From the NCBI GenBank assembly GCA_013044065.1, contig JABEVA010000357.1:1-20945 (forward strand): 20,945 nt of DNA, read 5' to 3'. Under the pieces are notes generated by a model that ran no database searches, was not told the DNA's origin, and was given only the letters and a program-made list of their open reading frames with translations. Numbering within the stretch: position 1 is the first letter of the stretch; every line of letters begins with the position of its first letter. The DNA comes from Phycisphaerae bacterium. GTDB lineage: Bacteria > Planctomycetota > Phycisphaerae > WQYP01. Of this stretch, positions 8,537 through 14,723 are shown piece after piece. Both the position numbers and the translations under genes were made by a program.

Positions 8537-9190
8537 TTAGTTCCGCAGGCGCGACGCCAGCCTTAGCAATGTCGCCGGTGAACTGCGTCCCATCAGACAC
8601 ATCCAACGGCCATGGCGTGCGCCTTCAATTAAGTTCAGGTGATCGGTCCGCACCACCTGATATTGGATCCCCTGGAAATTAACCGTCTGACCCTTGGGAC
8701 CCGCGACACGGTTACCCGTAAGCAGCACCACCGGGTGAGCCGCCGACGAAAGCAGCGCACATGAAATCTGGTGATGGCCGATCTCAATCATGTAACAGGA
8801 ACTCATCTTGGCCATGGGGCACGTTTTCAGCCCCGGCAGGCAAGTGCAGGCTTGGGCCAAGGCCGCGGCAGCAGACGACCCCGTAAGCTGGGCGGCGTGA
8901 ACAGGTCCGCGGGACACCGCCAACTGATACGCATGCGTCAAATCGGCCAGCGAGGCCCGGGCCAGGGTCGCCGAAAGGATCGAAAACAACACCCACCCCA
9001 TCATCAGAAATGCTGCGGCCCCTGCGGCCAGGCCCACACCAAATCGACGTAAATTTCTCCGCGGTCCGGGGATGGCCCGCCTCAACCGCTGGTCCAACGC
9101 CCCTGTATCCACCGGAAGCGTAGCCAGCCCTCGCAGGCGACGCACCAGCGCGGCGTCAAAGGCATTATCTTTTGGATCAGGCGTAGACAT
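8537..9190 (-). CDS. Membrane-anchored Cys-rich anti-sigma-like protein
   Basis: 217 residues from the ATG at 9190, which has GGAG 6 bases upstream; the frame is open 19 codons further. Residues 1-50 are cytoplasmic and Arg-rich (LVRRLRGLA, LDQRLRRAIPGPRRNLRR), and residues 50-73 form one membrane helix. Residues 75-217 would face the periplasm and contain Cys115, Cys117, Cys124, Cys132, Cys144, Cys198, His139, His140, Met126 and Met129. The pattern of a Cys pair, a strand-rich middle and a final segment like GRSSPATLLRLASRL resembles C-terminal domains of transmembrane anti-sigma factors. It precedes the ECF sigma gene, the reverse of the usual order. I infer that it holds the sigma factor and releases it when the outer domain binds metal. 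The zinc-binding anti-sigma motif (H-x3-C-x2-C) is absent. Confidence 0.7.
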   Translation of the reverse strand: MSTPDPKDNAFDAALVRRLRGLATLPVDTGALDQRLRRAIPGPRRNLRRFGVGLAAGAAAFLMMGWVLFSILSATLARASLADLTHAYQLAVSRGPVHAAQLTGSSAAAALAQACTCLPGLKTCPMAKMSSCYMIEIGHHQISCALLSSAAHPVVLLTGNRVAGPKGQTVNFQGIQYQVVRTDHLNLIEGARHGRWMCLMGRSSPATLLRLASRLRN

Positions 9191-9266
9191 GCGCAGCTCC
9201 ATTGACCGCAGGCCGTTCGGTAAAGCGTACAAACTCGCCACCCGCACGCCCGCTCCTCTCCAGATA

Positions 9267-9291
9267 AACGCAAAATATCGCCAAGAAGTTC
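9267..9291 (-). promoter_or_regulatory. ECF-sigma type promoter of the anti-sigma/sigma operon
   Basis: On the minus strand GAACTT (9291-9286) and CGTT (9270-9267) are separated by 15 bases, with TTT-N before GAACTT and TTGG after CTTC, almost the same as the promoter candidate at 7662-7689. Transcription would begin near 9260, about 70 bases before the ATG at 9190, a leader length like that of the efflux operon. This is consistent with autoregulation by the sigma factor. Confidence 0.55.
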
Positions 9292-9441
9292 AAAATTCCG
9301 CCAATCCCAGAAAATTCTCTCTACTCGCCCAGATCAGCCGACACTACCAGCGGACGGCCAAGCCGCAGATACCCCAAGCCAACAGGATTCACCAACAACC
9401 ACAGTCACACCCTCCATCGAATGCAAACCCGTGCCCCACCT

Positions 9442-10505
9442 TCACCATCTGCCGTTGCGCACATCGCGAACCGGGGCCATCCATACATCCCAGGATTTAG
9501 CCTGGCCGGGGTTCCAACTCTGATAGGCCGCCAAAGAGCCGGTGCTGCCGCAATACCGGGCACCATCCGTCGGGGACGTGTTGGAAATGTTGCCGTAGCT
9601 GTAAATGGAATCAGAATTTTCGCCCACATAAGGATTGCTGTCCCACACTACGTGGCCATCACCAAAGCCGACATTTTGGCCATCACCGGCGTGATTGCCG
9701 GAGTTAAAAATGTACGTGCCATAAGTGTTTTTCAGCGGCAGCAGCGGATTACGCGCAAATTCTCCCCCTTTCAGATCATACGCCGGGGCCATATCCGCAG
9801 CCAATGGCAGATTGGCAATGCCTTTGTTGAGCCACCATCCACCGATTGTTCGGGTTCTATAGCGCCACGGGAAATCACTGGAATAGCTTTCACCGATGTC
9901 AGTGGAAGAAGTAGCACCATTGGCCACGCCGAAGTTATCAAAGTACCGGTTACTCGTACTGTACAAATCAGAAGGCTGCGTGGCGTAAGGATCGGACGGA
10001 CAGATGAAACTTTTCACCGTCATCTGCCCATTTAACGCCAACAGCCACATCGAAGCCAGCGGAGATTCCGCCATCATGCCGGTGCCAAAGGCCATGGCTG
10101 CGGCTTTCTTGGGGTAGCGGCGGTATCCAGGCTGGTGATGTGCGGGTTATTGGCGTATGTACCACCGGTGGGACCGGAGGCCGCAGGGAATTCGTTATGA
10201 TTGCTCTGGGCATAAATGATCATGGATTGAATGAGCTGGCGCACATTGACTGCGCATACCGCTCGGTTGGCCAGCTCACGGTTGCCGCAGTCGTCGCTAC
10301 CGATAATCGAAAACAAGAGCATAGCAATGACCGCCAGAAGTGCCATAACCATCAGCAGTTCCCTGCGGGTAAAGGCCAAGTAAGATTGGCCGCAATAGCC
10401 ACGCCATCCAGAGGTGCCAAATGCTTGCGGCCTTGCGTGGGTTGCGGCATCCCAAGCGATGTGCCAACCACACATTTTTCCTACGTTGTCGCGCGTGCTC
10501 GCCAT
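9442..10505 (-). pseudogene. Type II pseudopilin-like protein, frameshifted (H-x9-DG type)
   Basis: The gene starts at 10505 (AGGAG 6 bases ahead) with a 44-residue leader and a prepilin site AFTRREL plus hydrophobic helix (residues 44-66); Glu49 is the conserved +5 Glu. The first frame runs through YAQSNHNEFPAA and stops at 10074. The matching second half (SPLASMWLLALNGQM, KSFICPSDP, NHAGDGQNVGFGDGHV) is in the -1 frame and ends at 9442. Both halves belong together as one secreted planctomycete pseudopilin of about 350 residues. A stop at 10147-10149 in the second frame limits the shift to 10077-10146. One missing base explains it; no standard slippery heptamer was found. It is either a real pseudogene or a sequencing error. 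Function in the family is unknown (surface or secretion-related). Confidence 0.75.
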
Positions 10506-10539
10506 GATCTGCTCCTATCAGCAGTTTTCCAGCCCCAGC

Positions 10540-10545
10540 ATTGTA
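10540..10545 (-). promoter_or_regulatory. Possible -10 element of the pseudopilin gene
   Basis: TACAAT on the minus strand lies 35 bases before the pseudopilin ATG. No -35 with a 16-18 base spacer was found (TTGATG is too near, TTCGTG 19 bases away), which would fit an activator-dependent promoter. Weak evidence. Confidence 0.25.
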
Positions 10546-10688
10546 ACCTGGGCGGACCATCAAACACGAACATCTTTTATTCGGCCCGCAAGCACGAAAT
10601 GGTGACCTCAATTGAGCGAGGCTTGGGCCAAGCCCCATCGCGACGGAGCGGCCGGACCGGTTACTTGCGTGGAATCCTGGACGGACCA

Positions 10689-10697
10689 GCAATGGAT
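10689..10697 (-). promoter_or_regulatory. 9-mer shared with the AraC/PhyH intergenic region
   Basis: ATCCATTGC occurs here on the minus strand, about 150 bases upstream of the possible pseudopilin -10, and also on the plus strand at 11621-11629 between the AraC and dioxygenase genes. It might be a second binding site of the AraC protein. A chance match of this length is possible. Confidence 0.25.
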
Positions 10698-10727
10698 GGC
10701 CTGATTCCTGGGGGCACCACTAAAAAC

Positions 10728-11591
10728 TCACAGCGGCTTGTGCGCGGCGCGGTACTCTCGCGGAGATACGCCGGTTTTGCGGCGAAACACGCGGGAAAAA
10801 TAATAGGGGTCGTCAATCCCGACGCGGCGGCTGATCTGCTGGACACTCAGGGCGGTGGAACGCAATAACCGGCGAGCCTGTGCGATGCGCATATCCGCGA
10901 GCCACGACGCGGGCGACGTTTGCATCCCGCGCCGGAACAATCGGGCCAGGGTGGCGCGACTGCAGTCAACCGCACCGCAAAGCCGGTCGGTATCGAGAGG
11001 CTCAGCCAGGTGCAGCATGGCAAACCGGCGCACCTGCTCCAAGCACGCCGATACACTCACGGTGCGGACATGGCGAATGCTTTGCCGCACCTCATCAAGC
11101 AAAAGCCCGGCAAGAATGCGCATCACCATCTCGGAGCAGGCCTCGTTGAAACGGTTGACAATGTATTCGCCCAGATGAATGAGTCCGGGTGCCTGCGCCG
11201 CGTCGCCTTGAAGAATTTCGTCTCGCCAATCGCCGATCGGCGCATCACGGCGGGATGCCAGATCGCTGAGAGTCTCATCGCGACCATGGGCCACGCCGAA
11301 GATGACGGGCGTGGTAGGATCGTGCTGTGGGATCCAGTGGACGCCGGCGACGAGGAAGGGCGTGCGGGTGTCGGCTTGGTACATCATGGCCGTACCCCAT
11401 GGCAAAAGCAGCCAGCGGTCCGGACCAAGTTGGAAACTGGTAGCGCCGACGGTCAGCGTGCCCAGCCCCTGCCGACACCAGAGGAGCATGCGGCTCTGAC
11501 GACAGCGCTGAACGATGTGCTCACCGGGAGCAAACTGAAACCAGTTGGCATAAACAATGATGGAAGAAACCTCAGGTACTGGCGTGGTCAT
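10728..11591 (-). CDS. AraC-family transcriptional regulator
   Basis: 287 residues, the usual size of AraC/XylS regulators with a ligand-sensing N-terminus. Residues 15-110 look like the cupin-type sensor domain (GLGTLTVGATSFQLGPDRWLL region). The C-terminal 100 residues hold two helix-turn-helix units: the first near 199-221 (LCGAVDCSRATLARLFRRG), the second near 247-275 (LSVQQISRRVGIDDPYYFSR, then VFRRKTGVSPREYR), which is a textbook AraC signature. It is divergent from the PhyH-like/UroD-like operon, with about 60 bases between the starts, and lies upstream of the pseudopilin gene on its own strand. It probably activates the divergent operon in response to a small molecule, perhaps a sugar or methylated compound. 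The ribosome site before the ATG is weak. Confidence 0.93.
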   Translation of the reverse strand: MTTPVPEVSSIIVYANWFQFAPGEHIVQRCRQSRMLLWCRQGLGTLTVGATSFQLGPDRWLLLPWGTAMMYQADTRTPFLVAGVHWIPQHDPTTPVIFGVAHGRDETLSDLASRRDAPIGDWRDEILQGDAAQAPGLIHLGEYIVNRFNEACSEMVMRILAGLLLDEVRQSIRHVRTVSVSACLEQVRRFAMLHLAEPLDTDRLCGAVDCSRATLARLFRRGMQTSPASWLADMRIAQARRLLRSTALSVQQISRRVGIDDPYYFSRVFRRKTGVSPREYRAAHKPL

Positions 11592-11600
11592 GACTCAAAA

Positions 11601-11627
11601 GTCCATTTTCTAACACAAAAATCCATT
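11601..11627 (+). promoter_or_regulatory. Direct repeat between divergent AraC and PhyH genes, candidate operator
   Basis: GTCCATT (11601-11607) and ATCCATT (11621-11627) repeat in the same orientation with a 20-bp centre distance, about two helical turns, the layout that AraC-type proteins often bind. The whole divergent gap is only about 60 bp, so this would overlap both promoters. Confidence 0.4.
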
Positions 11628-11652
11628 GCAGTTGCGACGATTGTACCATATT

Positions 11653-12582
11653 ATGCAAATTATGAACCATGACGCTGCACCATTCCTGGACGCTTCGAAG
11701 CTGCTGGGTGATCCGGCTGCCCTGCGCACTCTGGCGGTGCGGGACGGGTATCTGTTTTTTCGCGGCCTCCTGCCGGCCGCGGATGTGCTGCGCGTGCGTC
11801 GCGACGAACTCGCGGTGGTCGAGCGCTATGGTTGGCGAGCCGCCGGCCAAGACAGCCTGGGCGGGGGGCTTAACATCGACGCGCTCAACGCGGTGCCGGA
11901 AGCCCAAATGCGCACGGATATCGGCGTGAGCATCGTCGCCTACCATGATGTGCAACGGCTGGAGAGCATGCATCGCCTGCCGCATCATCCCCGACTACTG
12001 GAGGTTTACAGAGCCTTATTCGGCAGCGAGGTGCTCGTACATCCGCGGCATATCGCCCGGATGATCACACCGCATCCGTGTATGGTGCCAACACCGCCGC
12101 ATCAGGACTTCCCGCTGATCCAGGGAACGGCCAATACGTGGACGGCCTGGATTCCACTGGGCGATTGCCCACGCGAACTGGGGGCTTTGACCGTGTGCCG
12201 GCGCAGCCACGAGTCCGGCTATATTCCGGTGGTGCACGCACCCGGTGCGGGGGGCATTGCGGCGCAGTTGTGTCCCCAAGAGCAGGACTGGGTGGCCGGG
12301 GATTTTGCGATCGGTGATGTCTTGACATTTCCCAGTCTGACAGTGCATCGCGCACTTCCGTGCCAGTTCAGGGATCAAATCCGGCTCTCGCTGGACGTAC
12401 GTTATCAGTCGGTGGACGAAGCGGTTGAGGCTAAATCGCTGCTGCCGCACTGCGCTCTGACCTGGGCGGAGATTTACACGAGATGGCACAACGTGGAACT
12501 CCAGTATTATTGGCACCGCTTGCCTCTGCAGATGTCACCATGGGATGAAACGCTGTTACAACCGAAGCGGCGGATTTGTTGA
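11653..12582 (+). CDS. Phytanoyl-CoA dioxygenase (PhyH)-family Fe(II)/2OG oxygenase
   Basis: 309 residues from the ATG at 11653; another ATG lies at 11662 and a TTG at 11626, and none has a convincing ribosome site. The PhyH fold is indicated by the iron-binding H-x-D (PPHQDFP, His150 and Asp152), the downstream His232 (LTVHRALP) and an Arg in RLSLDVRY about 12 residues later for 2-oxoglutarate. TAWIPLGDCPRELGALTVCRRSH is the typical middle segment. The enzyme would hydroxylate or oxidatively demethylate a small organic substrate with O2 and 2-oxoglutarate; the substrate is unknown. The stop is 18 bases before the UroD-like gene, so both form an operon, divergent from the AraC regulator. Confidence 0.88.
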   Translation: MQIMNHDAAPFLDASKLLGDPAALRTLAVRDGYLFFRGLLPAADVLRVRRDELAVVERYGWRAAGQDSLGGGLNIDALNAVPEAQMRTDIGVSIVAYHDVQRLESMHRLPHHPRLLEVYRALFGSEVLVHPRHIARMITPHPCMVPTPPHQDFPLIQGTANTWTAWIPLGDCPRELGALTVCRRSHESGYIPVVHAPGAGGIAAQLCPQEQDWVAGDFAIGDVLTFPSLTVHRALPCQFRDQIRLSLDVRYQSVDEAVEAKSLLPHCALTWAEIYTRWHNVELQYYWHRLPLQMSPWDETLLQPKRRIC

Positions 12583-12600
12583 TCTGATCGAGGAATACCC

Positions 12601-13704
12601 ATGGCCGGGCAAATGTTCATGGATGCGCAACCGATGACCTCCCGCCAGCGTGTCCGGCGGGCGCTGCGGCACCAGCTACCGGACCGGGTGCCTCTCGACT
12701 ACAGCGCCAACGCGGGTATCGACGCTAAGCTCAAGGCGCATTTTGGGCTGGGGCCGGACGATGACGAGGGGCTGCGCCAGGCGATTGGGGTCGATTTTCG
12801 AGCCGTGCACGCGGCCTATACGGGCCGGAGACTGCATCCACAGATGCCGGGACGGCACGTGGACCCGATCTGGGGAGCGCGGACCCGGTGGATCGACCAC
12901 ACCGCCGGCGGCTATTGGGATTTTTGCGATTTTCCGCTGGCCGACGCGACTGCCGATGCCATCGCCAACTGGCCGTTGCCGTCACCTGAGGATTTTGACT
13001 ATCAGGCTGTAGTGCAAGGCTGCCGGCAATATCCGGACAAATTCATTTATCTGGGCGGCCCCGGGCTTGTGGACGTGCTGAACTCGTATGGGTTCGTGCG
13101 CGGCGTCGAGCAGGCGATGATCGATCTGGCGGATGGCTACGAGGCCGCCCTCCGATTGATCGATCGACGGTTGGCTTTATGGTGGGAAGTCACGCGGCGC
13201 AGCTTGGAGGCAGCCACGGGCCGAATCGATCTTGTGTGGATGGGAGAAGATCTGGGATCGCAGCGTGGTGCCCTGATCAGCCAGGCTATGTTTCGCGATC
13301 TGCTGCGACCACGCCACCAGCGCTTTATTGATCTGGCCCGCAGCTATGACCTGCCGGTGATGATCCATTCGTGCGGCTCCAGCTCGTGGGCGTTTGACGA
13401 TTTTCTGGAAATGGGTATTACCGCGGTGGACACGCTGCAACCGGAGGCGGCACAGATGTCGCCGGCGTACCTTAAATCGCGGTTCGGCCAGCGCTTGATG
13501 TTCCATGGCTGCATCTCCACCGCTGGACCGGTGGCCCTGGGCACGGTGGAACAGACGGTCGAGGTGGTCCGGGAGACGCTGGAGACCATGATGCCGGGCG
13601 GGGGCTATTGCTGCTCCCCCACGCATATGTTGCAGGACAATTCACCGGTGGAAAATGTCTTGGCTATGTATGAAACCGCCCAGCGCTTAGGCGTGTACAC
13701 ATGA
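12601..13704 (+). CDS. UroD-fold protein, MtaA-like methyltransferase subgroup
   Basis: 367 residues with the uroporphyrinogen decarboxylase fold. The start is the ATG at 12601 with GAGGA about 7 bases ahead. Recognisable stretches are RVRRALRHQLPDRVPLD near the N-terminus, WMGEDLGSQRGALISQAMFRD (about 213-233), MIHSCGSSSWAFDDFLEMG (254-272) and NSPVENVLAMYE near the end. His256-x-Cys258 and Cys337/Cys338 lie where corrinoid-protein methyltransferases such as MtaA bind zinc (H-x-C ... C), with nearly the same 79-80 residue distance. This points to methyl transfer rather than haem synthesis. It is the second gene of the AraC-controlled operon. No corrinoid protein or other methyltransferase is visible nearby, so the partner is unknown. 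Many planctomycete genomes carry several such paralogues of unknown role. Confidence 0.85.
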   Translation: MAGQMFMDAQPMTSRQRVRRALRHQLPDRVPLDYSANAGIDAKLKAHFGLGPDDDEGLRQAIGVDFRAVHAAYTGRRLHPQMPGRHVDPIWGARTRWIDHTAGGYWDFCDFPLADATADAIANWPLPSPEDFDYQAVVQGCRQYPDKFIYLGGPGLVDVLNSYGFVRGVEQAMIDLADGYEAALRLIDRRLALWWEVTRRSLEAATGRIDLVWMGEDLGSQRGALISQAMFRDLLRPRHQRFIDLARSYDLPVMIHSCGSSSWAFDDFLEMGITAVDTLQPEAAQMSPAYLKSRFGQRLMFHGCISTAGPVALGTVEQTVEVVRETLETMMPGGGYCCSPTHMLQDNSPVENVLAMYETAQRLGVYT

Positions 13705-13861
13705 GTGGCCCGGATAGAACGGTATCGCCACTAACCACGTACCGTTACGCAATAGCATGATTCCACCGGGGGAGGCACCGCCGTCTTGCTGTCGCTGGCT
13801 CACCACTCTCGAGTACCGCTTTAAGCCAAAACTGCCGGCCGGTGGGTGTGGACTCGCAGGG

Positions 13862-13867
13862 TATAAT
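13862..13867 (+). promoter_or_regulatory. Consensus -10 element before the exported protein gene
   Basis: TATAAT, a perfect sigma-70 -10 hexamer, lies 38 bases ahead of the ATG at 13906. The expected -35 position holds no good TTGACA match, so the call is tentative. Confidence 0.35.
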
Positions 13868-13905
13868 CTTAAAACTATTTGCCGGAATTGCACAGGTAAG
13901 CCGAC

Positions 13906-14622
13906 ATGAATTCGACACAAAATTATTCTGCGGCAGCTTGGACGGCGCTTGTGCCGCCCCTGCTGGTGCTGGTGGGACTGCCCATATGCGCGTGGTTTTC
14001 CACAGGTGCTTCCCGGATGGCCGGTGCTGGGGGTTTTCACCTCAGGGAATCAAAACCCGCATTTTCCCTGGAGACGGCCGAGGCGCAGACGGTACTCATT
14101 CAGGGAAAGCTTGTCGGCTGGCGGCACCGTATCTGCGGTAACGTGATGCCGAAGGGGGGCACCCTTAACCAGTGGGAACAAGGGTTTGGCGTAAATCGCT
14201 ATCGACTCACACCGGGCGGGCCGAAAGCGCTATTCATTTGGGAACACCAATTCGCAAGTGTCGACGGCAACATTGGCTATGAAGTGTTTGCAAGAGTTCC
14301 CGGTGGTTATCGTGATGTGGGCGCATTACGGTACGAAAGTCTCATTTGCACCCGGCCGAACCGCCACGGCCAACCGCGCATTGTTACGACATGGCATTGG
14401 TCCGCCGGGGAATGCACCGCCGTTCTGTTGGTGCTGACCCGTCACGGTTTTCGCGCCGTGGCATCCCGGAACCTTTATGCCGGAGATAGCGGGACATCAC
14501 ACGACAATCATCTCTTTGACAGCATCTTCTTTAATGGCGCAAGCGCCCCTCGGCCAGATGTCGCCCGGGTGTTTCATTTAAAAGTCACCTGTTCCTATGA
14601 CGAAAAACACACGGGCATTTGA
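13906..14622 (+). CDS. Unrecognised membrane-anchored exported protein
   Basis: 238 residues; I do not recognise a family. Residues 12-31 form one hydrophobic segment (WTALVPPLLVLVGLPICAWF), either a signal peptide or an anchor. The rest is soluble and strand-like, rich in Gly, Trp and Arg (for example FGVNRYRLTPGGPKALFIW and YEVFARVPGGYRDVG), with two Cys in the middle (ICGN, LICTRP) and one near the end (VTCSYD). It stands alone: 201 bases after the UroD-like gene, convergent with valS, with its own possible -10. A weak AGG lies 9 bases before the ATG. The composition argues for a real gene: no codon-shadow partner and a coherent N-terminal segment. An envelope role is all that can be inferred. 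Confidence 0.7.
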   Translation: MNSTQNYSAAAWTALVPPLLVLVGLPICAWFSTGASRMAGAGGFHLRESKPAFSLETAEAQTVLIQGKLVGWRHRICGNVMPKGGTLNQWEQGFGVNRYRLTPGGPKALFIWEHQFASVDGNIGYEVFARVPGGYRDVGALRYESLICTRPNRHGQPRIVTTWHWSAGECTAVLLVLTRHGFRAVASRNLYAGDSGTSHDNHLFDSIFFNGASAPRPDVARVFHLKVTCSYDEKHTGI

Positions 14623-14723
14623 CGGCACTTGTGCGGAGGATGCCATCGGCGGGATGCCGGGGTAGTTTATCAGCGCAATCGGCTTAGTCTGCGATTCTCA
14701 TTGGTGCTTGGCTAAATCGTATT

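Noticed and set aside
10074..10150. Programmed -1 frameshift in the pseudopilin gene
   Set aside because: No X-XXY-YYZ slippery heptamer in the right frame and no downstream hairpin were recognised; mutation or sequencing error is simpler.
10728..10760. Terminator at the end of the AraC gene (CACA...TGTG followed by TTTTT)
   Set aside because: The stem is only 4 bp and overlaps the stop codon.
12601..13704. True uroporphyrinogen decarboxylase (hemE)
   Set aside because: The H-x-C...C pattern, the context with AraC and PhyH, and the lack of other haem genes favour the methyltransferase-like subgroup.
14623..14723. Bidirectional terminator between the convergent orphan gene and valS
   Set aside because: Only a 4-bp stem around GATG/CATC was found and there is no T-run.
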